Positions 16,968 to 25,044 of a stretch of 64,000 nucleotides of DNA are shown one piece after another (the stretch's first letter is position 1; each line of letters begins with the position of its first letter). The position numbers were made by a program, and so were the translations under genes. Location of the stretch: positions 1 through 64,000 of the forward strand of contig NZ_JBFAPK010000040.1 of assembly GCF_040676675.1 (NCBI RefSeq). The letters are read 5' to 3'. Below the pieces are notes generated by a model. That model was not told where the DNA came from. It saw only the letters and a list, made by a program, of their open reading frames with translations, and ran no database searches. The DNA is from JBFAPK01 sp040676675 (GTDB taxonomy: Bacteria > Actinomycetota > Actinomycetes > Mycobacteriales > Micromonosporaceae).

Positions 16968-17600
16968 ATGGCGAAGCGGAAGATCTCCAACACGCTGGCG
17001 TTGGCCGTACTGGGGCTGCTGCAGGAGCGGTCGATGCACCCGTACGAGATGGCGTCCACCCTGCGGGAGCGGCACAAGGACAGCAGCTTCAAGGTCAACT
17101 CCGGGTCGTTGTACGACACGGTCGAGGCGCTGGTCCGGCACGGCTGGATCGAGCCGGTCGAGACGGCGAGGGACGGCCGGCGGCCGGAGCGGACGGTGTA
17201 CGCGCCCACCGCCCTCGGCCAGGACGAATTCGTCCGCTGGGTGGACGAGCTCGTCCGTACGCCCGTCGCGGAGTACCCGAAGTTCCTGGCCGCGATCTCC
17301 TACCTCGGGGCGCTCGGACCGGAGCGGGCGGCGGACGCGCTGGCCGGACGCGCCGCGGAGCTGGGTCGGCGGGTCGAGGAGACCAGCGCCGTGCTGGCCG
17401 AGACGGTCGGCTCCGGCCGGGTTCCCCGGCTGTTCATGATCGAGGTCGAGTGCGCTCTGCACGCCTGGGAGGCCGAGCTGGCCTGGACCCGGCGGACCCT
17501 CGCCGAAATCCGGGACGGCAGCCTCTACTGGCCCCGGGTCGAACGGACCGAACAGGGCTGGACCTGGTCCGCGCCCGCCGCCGCCGAGGGGGCGAAGTGA
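16968..17600 (+). CDS. PadR family transcriptional regulator
   Basis: About 210 residues. The N-terminal winged helix (ISNTLALAVLGLLQERSMHPYEMASTLRERH...SGSLYDTVEALVRHGWIEPVE...RRPERTVYAPT) is canonical PadR, followed by a C-terminal helical dimerisation/ligand part (AVLAETVGSGRVPRLFMIEVECALHAWEAELAWT). ATG 16968 and GTG 16959 are both possible. The stop overlaps the start of the downstream flavin monooxygenase gene by four bases (GTGA), so the two are translationally coupled and PadR probably controls that enzyme in response to an aromatic or antibiotic-like ligand. Confidence 0.88.
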   Translation: MAKRKISNTLALAVLGLLQERSMHPYEMASTLRERHKDSSFKVNSGSLYDTVEALVRHGWIEPVETARDGRRPERTVYAPTALGQDEFVRWVDELVRTPVAEYPKFLAAISYLGALGPERAADALAGRAAELGRRVEETSAVLAETVGSGRVPRLFMIEVECALHAWEAELAWTRRTLAEIRDGSLYWPRVERTEQGWTWSAPAAAEGAK

Positions 17601-19129
17601 CCGAGGTGCTGGTCGTCGGGGCCGGCCCCGCCGGGCTCCTGCTCGCCTGCGAACTCCGGCTCGCCGGGATCGACACGGTCCTGATCGAACGCGAGCCGCG
17701 GCGCCCCGACTTCTGCCGGGGCTTCAACCTCAACGCCCGGGCCCTGGACCTGCTGGACCGGCGCGGGCTCGCGGACCGGCTCGTCGACGAGGGATGGCCG
17801 GTCCCGCACGCCGCGTTCTCCGGCCTGCCGGTGACGCTGAACCTCGCCGGCGCGCGCACCGACCACCCGTACTCGCTGGGCATCCCCCAGACCCGGGTCG
17901 AGGAGATCCTGGAGGCGCACGCCCTCGGCCTCGGCGTGGAGATCCGGCGCGGGCACGAGCTGCGCGCCCTGGAACAGGACCGCGAGTGCGTCACCGCCAC
18001 CGTCAGCGCCGGCGACCGCGAGTACCGCGTCCGGGCCGCGTATCTGGTCGGCTGCGACGGCGGCCGGAGCACCGTACGCAAGCAGGCTGGCATCGACTTC
18101 CCCGGTACCGGGGCGAGCCGTTACACCCTGCTCGGCGACGTCGAACTCGCCGAGCCCGCGGCGCTGCCGTTCGGTGCCACCGCCGGCCCCGGCGGGACCG
18201 TGCTCGTCATTCCCCGCCCCGGCTACGTCAGGATCGCCACCGCCGATCCGCGACCCCCCGCCGACAAGGACACGCCGGTCACCCTGGACCTGCTCCAGGC
18301 CGCGGTGGACGACGTGCTCGGGCGGCACGTCACGCTGCGCGCCCCGCGCTGGCTGACCCGGTTCGGCGACGCCGCCCGGCAGGCCGCCGAGTACGTCCGG
18401 GGCCGGGTGCTCCTGGCCGGGGACGCCGCGCACATCCACCCACCGGCCGGGGCGATCGGCGTGAACGTGGCCCTCGACGACGCGTTCAACCTCGGCTGGA
18501 AGCTCGCGGCGACGGTACGCGGGCACGCCCCGGCGCATCTGCTCGACAGCTACCACACCGAGCGCCACGCGGTCGGCGCGCGGGTGCTCGCGAGCACCCG
18601 GGCCCAGGTGCTGCTCGGCGACGCCGACGACCGGCTCGCACCCCTGGTCGACCTGCTCACCCGCGTCGCCGCCCATCCCGCCGGCAATCGCGCCTTCGCC
18701 GAGGTCGTCACCGGCCTGGACATCCGCTACGACATGCGCCCCGAGAGCACCCACCCCTGGGTCGGACGGCTCGCCCCCGGCCTCGCCCTGACCACCGGTG
18801 CCGGCGCCACCGGCCTCGCCGCGCTCCTGGCCACCGGCCGGGGACTCCTGCTCGACCTGTGCGCCGGAAACGCCGTCGGCGGGACGGCCGACGGTTGGGC
18901 CGACCGGGTCGACACGGTCACCGCGACCTGTCCCGACCATCCGGAACTTCGCGCCATCCTGCTGCGACCGGACGGCCACACCGCCTGGCTGCGGACGGAC
19001 GACGACGACTCCGACGGCGGTCTCCGGCAGGCGCTGGAACACTGGTACGGCCCGCCGGCGCGACCGGCCAACCCGTCCGCGCACCTGCCGGTCGGGCGGC
19101 CGGCTGGGTTAAGCTCCGGGCCCAGTTAA
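17597..19129 (+). CDS. FAD-dependent aromatic monooxygenase (PHBH/PheA-Rox-like fold)
   Basis: 510 residues from GTG 17597. Group A flavoprotein monooxygenase: N-terminal VLVVGAGPAGLLLACEL (FAD ADP-binding), central YLVGCDGGRSTVRKQAGIDFPG (DG motif), and RVLLAGDAAHIHPPAGAIGVNVALDDAFNLGWKLA (GD motif). The C-terminal thioredoxin-like region (LLATGRGLLLDL...) matches enzymes such as rifampicin monooxygenase and polyketide hydroxylases. It probably hydroxylates an aromatic substrate using NAD(P)H and oxygen. Coupling to PadR and lack of any biosynthetic cluster around it favour detoxification over biosynthesis, but that is inference. Confidence 0.87.
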   Translation: MTEVLVVGAGPAGLLLACELRLAGIDTVLIEREPRRPDFCRGFNLNARALDLLDRRGLADRLVDEGWPVPHAAFSGLPVTLNLAGARTDHPYSLGIPQTRVEEILEAHALGLGVEIRRGHELRALEQDRECVTATVSAGDREYRVRAAYLVGCDGGRSTVRKQAGIDFPGTGASRYTLLGDVELAEPAALPFGATAGPGGTVLVIPRPGYVRIATADPRPPADKDTPVTLDLLQAAVDDVLGRHVTLRAPRWLTRFGDAARQAAEYVRGRVLLAGDAAHIHPPAGAIGVNVALDDAFNLGWKLAATVRGHAPAHLLDSYHTERHAVGARVLASTRAQVLLGDADDRLAPLVDLLTRVAAHPAGNRAFAEVVTGLDIRYDMRPESTHPWVGRLAPGLALTTGAGATGLAALLATGRGLLLDLCAGNAVGGTADGWADRVDTVTATCPDHPELRAILLRPDGHTAWLRTDDDDSDGGLRQALEHWYGPPARPANPSAHLPVGRPAGLSSGPS

Positions 19130-19147
19130 GTTACCGGGAGGTAGAAA

Positions 19148-19906
19148 ATGTCGGAGCAGTCCCGCGTGGCCATCGTGACCGGCGCAGCCCGCGGCATCGG
19201 TGCCGCCACCGCCCGGCGTCTCGCCGCCGACGGTCTCGCCGTCGCGGTCGTCGACCTGGACGAGTCGGCGGCCAAGTCGACGGTCGACGCGATCGTCGCG
19301 GCCGGCGGCCGGGGCCTCGCGGTCGGCGCCGACGTCTCCGACCGGGCCCAGGTGCAGGCGGCCGTCGAGCGGGTCGCCGCCGAGCTGGGCGCGCCCGGGG
19401 TACTGGTCAACAACGCCGGGGTGCTCCGCGACAACCTGCTGTTCAAGATGACCGACGCGGACTGGGAGACGGTGATGGGGGTGCACCTGCGGGGCGCCTT
19501 CCTGTTCACCCAGGCTGCGCAGAAGTACATGGTGGAGCAGCGCTGGGGCCGGATCGTCAACCTCTCCAGCACCTCCGCGCTCGGCAACCGCGGCCAGGCC
19601 AACTACGCCGCCGCCAAGGCCGGCCTCCAGGGCTTCACCAAGACGCTGGCGATCGAGCTGGGTCCGTTCGGGATCACCGCGAACGCGGTCGCGCCCGGCT
19701 TCATCGCGACCGACATGACCGCCGCGACCGCGGCCCGGATCGGCGTCAGCTTCGAGGACTTCCAGAAGCATGTCGCGGAGGAGATCCCGGTACGCCGGAT
19801 CGGACGGCCGGAGGACGTCGCGCACACCGTCTCGTTTCTGGCCAGCGAGGGCGCCTCGTTCGTCTCCGGCCAGGTGGTCTACGTGGCCGGCGGCCCGAAG
19901 GACTGA
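19148..19906 (+). CDS. SDR family 3-oxoacyl-ACP reductase-like protein (FabG-like)
   Basis: 252 residues; ATG 19148 follows a strong GGGAGGT. Classical short-chain dehydrogenase: TGAARGIGAATARR (NADP-binding), NNAGVLRDN, catalytic Ser in NLSSTSALGNRG and YAAAKAG, and PGFIATDMT. It resembles FabG-type 3-oxoacyl reductases but is not in a fatty-acid operon, so the substrate is unknown. Two GTTAAG direct repeats (from about 19108 and 19125) flank its upstream region and may mark a regulator site. Confidence 0.85.
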   Translation: MSEQSRVAIVTGAARGIGAATARRLAADGLAVAVVDLDESAAKSTVDAIVAAGGRGLAVGADVSDRAQVQAAVERVAAELGAPGVLVNNAGVLRDNLLFKMTDADWETVMGVHLRGAFLFTQAAQKYMVEQRWGRIVNLSSTSALGNRGQANYAAAKAGLQGFTKTLAIELGPFGITANAVAPGFIATDMTAATAARIGVSFEDFQKHVAEEIPVRRIGRPEDVAHTVSFLASEGASFVSGQVVYVAGGPKD

Positions 19907-19989
19907 CGGGCGGGGCCGGCGTGCCGGCCGCGCGGGCGGCACCGACGTCCGGGCGGCCGGCCCGGCGCGCGCCGTCGTAGCATCGGCCG

Positions 19990-20544
19990 GTGCCTGAGCT
20001 GCAGCGGCTGCACGCCGGCCACGCCCCGGCGGTCCTGGCCTTCGAGCTGGCGAACCGCGCCTACTTCGCCGCCTCGATCTCCGACCGGGGCGACGAGTTC
20101 TACGAGAGGTTCGCCGACCGGCACAGTGCCCTGCTGGCCGAGCAGGAGGCCGGCCTCGGCGCGTACCACGTGCTCGTCGCCGAGGACGGCTCGGTCCTGG
20201 GCCGATTCAACCTGATCTTCGTCGAGGACGGCACCGCCGAACTCGGTTACCGGGTCGCGCGGCACGTCGCCGGTCGCGGCGTGGCGACGACGACCGTCCG
20301 GGAGCTGTGCCGGCTGGCGGCGACGCGGTACGGGCTGCGCACGCTCCGGGCGGCCACCTCCCGTGACAATGTCGCATCCCAGAAGGTGCTGACCAAGGCC
20401 GGATTCGTCCCGGTCGGCCCCGCCGACCCGGCGCACCTCGGCGGTAGGGCAGGTACCTGGTATCAGCGCGACCTGATGGTTCAGCCGCGCGGCCGGCGCA
20501 GCAGCCAGAGTAGGCCCAGCACCGGCAGGACCAGCGGGACGTAG
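19990..20544 (+). CDS. GNAT family N-acetyltransferase
   Basis: 184 residues from GTG 19990. The RimJ/RimL-type GNAT core is visible: GYRVARHVAGRGVATTTVRELCRLA (acetyl-CoA binding motif A) then LRTLRAATSRDNVASQKVLTKAGF and WYQRDL. The last 20 or so residues are a Ser/Arg-rich tail that runs into the 3' end of the convergent membrane-protein gene (64-base overlap), so the true functional end is near WYQRDL. Substrate unknown; probably a small-molecule or N-terminal amine acetyltransferase. Confidence 0.83.
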   Translation: MPELQRLHAGHAPAVLAFELANRAYFAASISDRGDEFYERFADRHSALLAEQEAGLGAYHVLVAEDGSVLGRFNLIFVEDGTAELGYRVARHVAGRGVATTTVRELCRLAATRYGLRTLRAATSRDNVASQKVLTKAGFVPVGPADPAHLGGRAGTWYQRDLMVQPRGRRSSQSRPSTGRTSGT

Positions 20545-20957
20545 CCGTACCCCTGCCCGAAGTCGGACCAGACCGTGTCGTCCGGGAAGAGCGCGGCGTC
20601 GAAGACGCTCAGGAAGCCGACGGCCAGCACGCCCAGCAGCTCGACGCTGCAACAGGCCAGCGCGACCCGCCGGCCGGTGGTCCCGCCGCGCGCCAGCGCG
20701 ACCGTGGCGGCGATGTAGATCGCCGCGGCCAGGGCGGAGAGCAGGTACGCGACCGGCGCCTCGGCGAACTTCGTGGCGATCTGGACGCCGGCCCGGGCGC
20801 TGGCCGCGACGGCGAAGAGCAGGTAGACCGCGACCAGGACCCGACCGGGTCCCCGGTTCGTGGCCCGCTCGGTGCCGTCGCTGCCGGCCGCCGGTTCGGT
20901 CCCGCCCGCCGGCTCCGACCTCGCCCCGGTGCCGGTGGCCCGTTCCGGCTCAGGCAC
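20481..20957 (-). CDS. Small integral membrane protein of unknown function
   Basis: 158 residues from GTG 20955-20957. A hydrophilic 35-residue N-terminus is followed by four hydrophobic segments (VLVAVYLLFAVAASARA, VAYLLSALAAAIYIAATVAL, VALACCSVELLGVLAVGF, YVPLVLPVLGLLWLL). The conserved-looking FPDDTVWSDFGQGYGYVPL loop precedes the last helix and is typical of a widespread actinobacterial membrane protein. It overlaps the upstream gene by eight bases, so the two are co-translated. Confidence 0.7.
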   Translation of the reverse strand: MPEPERATGTGARSEPAGGTEPAAGSDGTERATNRGPGRVLVAVYLLFAVAASARAGVQIATKFAEAPVAYLLSALAAAIYIAATVALARGGTTGRRVALACCSVELLGVLAVGFLSVFDAALFPDDTVWSDFGQGYGYVPLVLPVLGLLWLLRRPRG

Positions 20958-21345
20958 CGGGAACCTGCCAGGTCTGCTGGAGGCGGACGATCAGCACCGG
21001 GATGACCAGGCAGATCACCGTGACGATCAGGGAACCCCAGCGCGTCGGCTCCATCCGGGCCAGTACCGCGGCCAGCGGCGGCAGGCAGACGATGGTGACC
21101 AGGTAGCCGAGGAAGGTGGCGGCCTCGCCGGGGCCGCTGTCGCCGGCCCACGCGAGGGCCGCGTTGACGACCAGCGCCAGCAGGCCCAGCTCCACCAGGG
21201 CCAGCCCGGCCAGGTGGGAGCGGTCCGGCGGCCGGTTGCGGGCCGTGCTCAGCAGGCTCCAGGCCGCGAGTACGAGCGACAGCACGATCGTCACCGTCGC
21301 CAGGGCGCCGCCCACCGGTGTCTCCGCCGCCGCGGTACTGGTCAC
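20950..21345 (-). CDS. Small integral membrane protein of unknown function
   Basis: 131 residues from GTG 21343-21345, chosen because GGAGA precedes it and earlier starts add low-quality sequence. Four predicted membrane helices (GGALATVTIVLSLVLAAWSLL, HLAGLALVELGLLALVVNAAL, TFLGYLVTIVCLPPLAAVL, WGSLIVTVICLVIPVLIV). The last nine codons overlap the next gene. Function unknown; the pair looks like a two-subunit membrane unit. Confidence 0.68.
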   Translation of the reverse strand: MTSTAAAETPVGGALATVTIVLSLVLAAWSLLSTARNRPPDRSHLAGLALVELGLLALVVNAALAWAGDSGPGEAATFLGYLVTIVCLPPLAAVLARMEPTRWGSLIVTVICLVIPVLIVRLQQTWQVPGA

Positions 21346-21483
21346 GGCCGGTCTCCGTGCGAAATCACCGGGACAGCGTACATGCGGTGATCCGGGGTGA
21401 AGTCCGCCCCGATGGTATGGCGATAAACCCGCGTCTATCATCATGGTCCGGCTTGGCTGACGCGTACCCGGGGGTCGAACAGC

Positions 21484-22221
21484 GTGGGCGCGACGAGCAT
21501 CAAGGAATTGACCAGCATCCAGCTATTGCTGATCATCGGTGCCCTCGTCGTGCTCGGGATGCTCGTACTCGCGGTGATGGCCGACCGGCCGGCGCGCCGG
21601 CGGCCGAAGCCGGAGCAGCTCCGGGCCGCCGCCCGGGCGATCGCCGCGCACGCCGCCGCGGTGCAGGCGGAGGCGGGTCGGGCGATCGCCGTGGCGGCCG
21701 AGGCGCGGGTAGCGGTGGCGGTGGCCGAGCGCTCCCGGAACGAGGCGTGGGCCGCCCAGGAGGCCGCGGAACGGGCGTACCAGGCGGCCATGTCGGCGGC
21801 CCTGGCCGGGCGGCAGGAGCTGCTCGAACTCGCCGCCGCGCAGGAGGCCGAGGGGCCACCGGAGGGCGCGGGCGCCGGTACCGACGGCGACCGGGAGCGG
21901 GCGGTGTCGCGGGCGGCGCTGGCGGCGTACCGCCGGGGCGACATCTCCGTGCACGAACTGCGCGAGGTGTGGCGCCGTACCGGCGAGGGCGACCCGCTCC
22001 AGGCCGAGCGGGAGCGGACCGCGGACCGGTGCCGGATGCAGCTGTCGGCGGCGCGGCGCGTCCACGACCGGACGGCGGCGACGCTGCGCCGGGCCGAACA
22101 GGCGGCCCGGGCGGCCGAGATCGCCGCGCAGGCGCTCAAGGACGAGGCCCGCGCGTGGGCCGCCGAGGCGCACGAGGCCCTGCTCACCAGCGAGCACTAC
22201 AGCCGCCGTCGGCGCCGCTGA
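21484..22221 (+). CDS. Membrane-anchored Ala-rich coiled-coil protein
   Basis: 245 residues from GTG 21484. One N-terminal membrane helix (QLLLIIGALVVLGMLVLAVMA, about 13-33) is followed by basic residues and then about 200 residues of Ala/Arg/Glu-rich helix with heptad-like spacing (AAHAAAVQAEAGRAIAVAAEARVAVAVAERS and AATLRRAEQAARAAEIAAQALKDEARAWAAEAHEALL). No enzymatic motif is visible. A TATCAT at about 21435 could be the -10. A cytoplasmic coiled coil tethered to the membrane suggests a structural or scaffolding role, but this is a guess from architecture. Confidence 0.65.
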   Translation: MGATSIKELTSIQLLLIIGALVVLGMLVLAVMADRPARRRPKPEQLRAAARAIAAHAAAVQAEAGRAIAVAAEARVAVAVAERSRNEAWAAQEAAERAYQAAMSAALAGRQELLELAAAQEAEGPPEGAGAGTDGDRERAVSRAALAAYRRGDISVHELREVWRRTGEGDPLQAERERTADRCRMQLSAARRVHDRTAATLRRAEQAARAAEIAAQALKDEARAWAAEAHEALLTSEHYSRRRRR

Positions 22222-22294
22222 TCCACCCCCACTCGCCCCGCCCGGCACGGCGATCGGCAAGACTGGTGCTGATCGGGTGACATGGAGGTCGACC

Positions 22295-23200
22295 TTGCCG
22301 CGCTTTGGACTCTTCGGGACCGGGCACTGGGCCGCCGAGACGCACGCCGCCGCGATCGCGGCGCATCCCCGCGCGGAGCTGGCGGGGGTGTGGGGGCGGG
22401 ACCCGGCCAAGGCCGCCGCGCTGGCGGGACGGTACGGGGTGCGCGCCTTCGAGGACGTCGACGCGCTGATCGACGCGGTCGACGTGGTCTCGGTGGCGCT
22501 GCCGCCGGACGTGCAGGCCGACATCGCGGTACGCGCCGCCACGGCCGGCCGGCACCTGCTGCTGGACAAGCCGATCGCGCTGGACGAGCGCGCCGCCGAC
22601 CGGATCGTGCACGCCGCCGAGCGCTCGGGCGTGGCCTCGGTGGTCTTCTTCACCAACCGTTTCCGGCCGGCCGTCGCCGGGTTCGTCGCCGCCGCGGCGG
22701 CCGCGGGTGACTGGCACGGCGCCCGGGCAACCATGTTCGCGTCGATCTTCCAGCCCGGCAGCCCGTACGGCGGTTCGACCTGGCGGCGGGAGCGCGGGGG
22801 CCTCTGGGACGTCGGCCCGCACGCGTTGTCGATCATCCTGCCGGTGCTCGGTCCGGTGGTCCGGGTGGCCGCCCTGGACGGGCCGCGCGGCGCCGTGCAC
22901 CTGCTGCTCGGGCACGCGGAGGGCGCGGCGAGCACGCTGTCGCTCACCCTGGACGCCCCGCCGGCGGCGCGCGCCCTCGACTTCACCTTCTACGGCGAGA
23001 ACGGGTTCGAGCAGGTCCCGGCGGCCGAGGGCACCTCCGTGGAGGCGTTCACCCTCGCGCTCGACCAGCTGTTGGAGGAGATCGACGCGGGCACCCGCGA
23101 CCACCGTTGCGACGTGCGGTTCGGCCGCGAGGTGGTACGGATCCTCGCCGCGGCCGAGACGGCCCGGGCGCAGGCCCGCACGGTCGAGCTGCCCGCCTGA
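22295..23200 (+). CDS. Gfo/Idh/MocA family oxidoreductase
   Basis: 301 residues. N-terminal Rossmann motif GLFGTGHWA, then the family strand GVWGRDPAKAAALAGRYG and HLLLDKPIALD, where Lys is the conserved EKP-type residue (here DKP). The C-terminal part has the alpha/beta dehydrogenase fold (SPYGGSTWRRERGGLWDVGPHALSI with the active-site D-x-x-x-H). I choose TTG 22295 because GGAGG lies six bases upstream; GTG 22277 is the alternative. Probably an NAD(P)-dependent sugar or cyclitol dehydrogenase. No pathway neighbours. Confidence 0.82.
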   Translation: MPRFGLFGTGHWAAETHAAAIAAHPRAELAGVWGRDPAKAAALAGRYGVRAFEDVDALIDAVDVVSVALPPDVQADIAVRAATAGRHLLLDKPIALDERAADRIVHAAERSGVASVVFFTNRFRPAVAGFVAAAAAAGDWHGARATMFASIFQPGSPYGGSTWRRERGGLWDVGPHALSIILPVLGPVVRVAALDGPRGAVHLLLGHAEGAASTLSLTLDAPPAARALDFTFYGENGFEQVPAAEGTSVEAFTLALDQLLEEIDAGTRDHRCDVRFGREVVRILAAAETARAQARTVELPA

Positions 23201-23255
23201 ACCGGGGCACGTCCGGCGGCCGGGTGGGCACGTCCGGCGGCCGGGTGGAAATGCG

Positions 23256-23284
23256 TTGCCCGGCCGGCGGGCCGCCGCTAGCGT
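23256..23284 (+). promoter_or_regulatory. Promoter for leaderless leader ORF of the erm-like gene
   Basis: TTGCCC (23256-23261), a 17-base spacer and TAGCGT (23279-23284) form a good vegetative promoter. Transcription would start about seven bases later, at the ATG at 23292, giving a leaderless mRNA. A short AT-rich run (GGAAATG, about 23248-23254) sits just upstream of the -35, the arrangement seen at WhiB7-activated promoters. Two tandem copies of GGCACGTCCGGCGGCCGGGT (starting about 23207 and 23227) lie before it. Confidence 0.65.
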
Positions 23285-23291
23285 GGCCGCC

Positions 23292-23414
23292 ATGTTCACG
23301 ACGCACGCCCTGATCGACGCGGTCGGTACGCCGGCCGTCGCGGGGCAGCTGCTCGCGCCCCGCCCGCGGATCCGGCGTCCCGCCCTGGCCTGCCAGGACG
23401 CGACCGCCGTCTGA
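23292..23414 (+). CDS. Putative regulatory leader peptide upstream of erm-like gene
   Basis: 40-codon frame beginning at the predicted transcription start. It encodes MFTTHALIDAVGTPAVAGQL, then a Pro/Arg-rich part, and ends with LACQDATAV. It has no ribosome site, which fits leaderless translation. Its place at the head of a 400-base leader for an rRNA methyltransferase suggests a drug-sensing leader peptide whose stalled or slowed translation changes downstream folding or transcription. The downstream hairpins are about 200 bases away, further than in classical ermC, so the mechanism may differ. No similarity to a known leader can be claimed. Confidence 0.5.
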   Translation: MFTTHALIDAVGTPAVAGQLLAPRPRIRRPALACQDATAV

Positions 23415-23620
23415 CCGCCGGTCGTCCGGCCGCGGCGCCACGCCGCCGCCGACCGACCGTTCTCGTCCGTCGCCCCGTCCGGCCGTGCCCGGCGGTGCGC
23501 GCCGCCCGGATCGGGCGTGCCCGTCGCCGCGCCCGCCCGCAAGGTGGCGCGCCCACCGGGATCGACGCGCCGCGTCGCGCCCGTAGCGCATGCCAGGGCC
23601 ATCCGAGTCCAGATCCGCTC

Positions 23621-23690
23621 GGACAGGCCCGGTCTCCGGCTGCCTGTCCGGTACCGCCGTCCCGCCGCAGCGGCCGGACGGCAGACAGGA
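23621..23690 (+). promoter_or_regulatory. Attenuator-like alternative hairpins before erm-like start
   Basis: Segment 1 GGACAGGC (23621-23628) is exactly complementary to segment 2 GCCTGTCC (23642-23649). Segment 2 can instead pair with GACAGG at 23684-23689, which is part of the AGGA ribosome site of the GTG start at 23700; GTCCGG/CCGGAC (23646-23651/23674-23679) is another option. The 1:2 and 2:3 pairings exclude each other, as in erm translational attenuators. This is read from sequence only and not folded computationally. Confidence 0.45.
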
Positions 23691-23699
23691 CTACCGGCT

Positions 23700-24674
23700 G
23701 TGGCATCCCATCACCCACGATCGAACCGACCGCACGACCGCGACACACCGGGGAAGCACCCGTCGGCGGGCGACCCGCCACCGAGGGACCGCCCGGGGCC
23801 GAAGGACCGCGCGTCGGCGGGCGACCCCGCGTCGGCGGCGCCGTGGCCGGTGCCGGGGCGCCGGTCCCGACAGCGGACCGAGCGGGACCGGTCCCGCCGC
23901 ATGCTGTCGCAGAACTTTCTCGCCGACCGCGGCGCCGTCGCCCGGGTGGTCCGGGCCGCCCGCCCCGGACCGGAGGACCTGGTGCTGGAGGTGGGCGCCG
24001 GCAACGGCCAGCTCACCCGGGCGCTCGCCGCCCGCTGCGGGCGGGTGCTGGCGTACGAGGTCGACCCGCACCTGGTACGGGCGCTGGCGGCGGACTGCGC
24101 GCCGCTCGGCAACGTCACCTGCCGGGGCGAGGACTTCCTCGGGGTACGCCCGCCCGACGCGCCGTTCGCCGTGGTCGGCAACATCCCCTGGGCGCTGACC
24201 GCCCGGGTGGTCGACTGGTGCCTGAGCGCGCCGGCGCTGACCTCGGCCACCCTGCTCACCCAACTGGAGTACGCCCGCAAGCGCAGCGGCGACTACGGTC
24301 GCTGGAGCCGGCTGACGGTACTGACCTGGCCGGGCCACCACTGGCGGCTCTCGGGCCGGGTGCCGCGCTCGGCGTTCCGCCCGGTACCCGGCGTCGACGC
24401 GGGCATCCTGCGGCTGGAGCGGCGGAGCGTACCGCTGCTGCCGGCGGCGGCGCTGCCCGCCTGGCGGCGCCTGGTCGAACTCGGCTTCGGCGGCGTCGGC
24501 GGCTCGCTGCACGGGTCGCTGCGCGGCGGGTACCCGAGGCGGCGGCTGGACGCGGCGTTCCGGGCCACCCGCCTCGACCCGGCCACACCGGTCGGGTACG
24601 TCTGGCCGGAGCAGTGGCTCACGCTGTTCCGGCTGCTCCACGCGCCGCCCCGGGTACCGGCTGACCAGGGGTGA
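23700..24674 (+). CDS. Erm-type 23S rRNA (adenine-N6) methyltransferase
   Basis: Dimethylates or monomethylates A2058-type adenine of 23S rRNA, giving macrolide-lincosamide-streptogramin B resistance. The start GTG 23700 is nine bases after AGGA and gives a basic N-terminal arm, as in ErmE. Signatures: TERDRSRR then LSQNFLADRG (about 70-78), LEVGAGNGQLT (SAM motif I), YEVDPHL, GNIPWALT (catalytic motif IV, usually N-I-P-Y/F) and TQLEYARKRSGDYGRWSRLTVLTWP, strongly ErmE-like. The distinction from KsgA rests on this last block. 324 residues. It ends before a 13-bp hairpin. It probably protects the host from a macrolide; no macrolide cluster is in the window. Confidence 0.88.
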   Translation: MASHHPRSNRPHDRDTPGKHPSAGDPPPRDRPGPKDRASAGDPASAAPWPVPGRRSRQRTERDRSRRMLSQNFLADRGAVARVVRAARPGPEDLVLEVGAGNGQLTRALAARCGRVLAYEVDPHLVRALAADCAPLGNVTCRGEDFLGVRPPDAPFAVVGNIPWALTARVVDWCLSAPALTSATLLTQLEYARKRSGDYGRWSRLTVLTWPGHHWRLSGRVPRSAFRPVPGVDAGILRLERRSVPLLPAAALPAWRRLVELGFGGVGGSLHGSLRGGYPRRRLDAAFRATRLDPATPVGYVWPEQWLTLFRLLHAPPRVPADQG

Positions 24675-24680
24675 CCCGGC

Positions 24681-24716
24681 GCGACAGCCCGGCTCGTCGA
24701 AGGGCCGGGCTGTCGC
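24681..24716. terminator. 13-bp perfect hairpin between erm-like and DUF2795 genes
   Basis: GCGACAGCCCGGC (24681-24693) and GCCGGGCTGTCGC (24704-24716) are perfectly complementary around a 10-base loop. It sits between convergent genes seven bases after the erm-like stop, so it should terminate both. Confidence 0.85.
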
Positions 24717-24770
24717 GGGCGGCCCGGCTCGGATCGTGGGCCCGGCCCACCCGGTCCGTCCGGCCCTTCG

Positions 24771-24962
24771 TCAGGCCAGCTCCGCGAGGGCCTCGGAGAG
24801 TTCGGCGGGGGAGTCGAACCGGTCCGCCGGCAGCGAGCGGAGCAGCTGGAGGATCGCCGTACCCGCCCCCGCCTCCTGGGCCCGGCGGATCAGGTCCTCC
24901 CTGGAGACCGGGAAGTCGAGCCCCGCCGTGTACTCCTGGACCTGCAGCGCGTTGACCGCCAT
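24771..24962 (-). CDS. DUF2795 small protein
   Basis: 63 residues; ATG 24960-24962 has GGAGG upstream. The sequence AVNALQVQEYTAGLDFPVSREDLIRRAQEAG...LPADRFDSPAELSEALAEL matches DUF2795, a small all-helical family whose function is unknown. It is divergent from the erythromycin-esterase-family gene and convergent with the erm-like gene. Confidence 0.8.
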   Translation of the reverse strand: MAVNALQVQEYTAGLDFPVSREDLIRRAQEAGAGTAILQLLRSLPADRFDSPAELSEALAELA

Positions 24963-25044
24963 ACCGGCCTCCGTACCCGGTACGGCGGGCCCCACACCGC
25001 GATCGGCCCCGGTTTGTCGGGCGGTGGGCCGGGTAGCCGCTGCC

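Noticed and set aside
17597..19906. Monooxygenase plus FabG-like SDR as part of an aromatic polyketide cluster
   Set aside because: No ketosynthase, acyl carrier protein or cyclase is present nearby, so a biosynthetic cluster is not supported.
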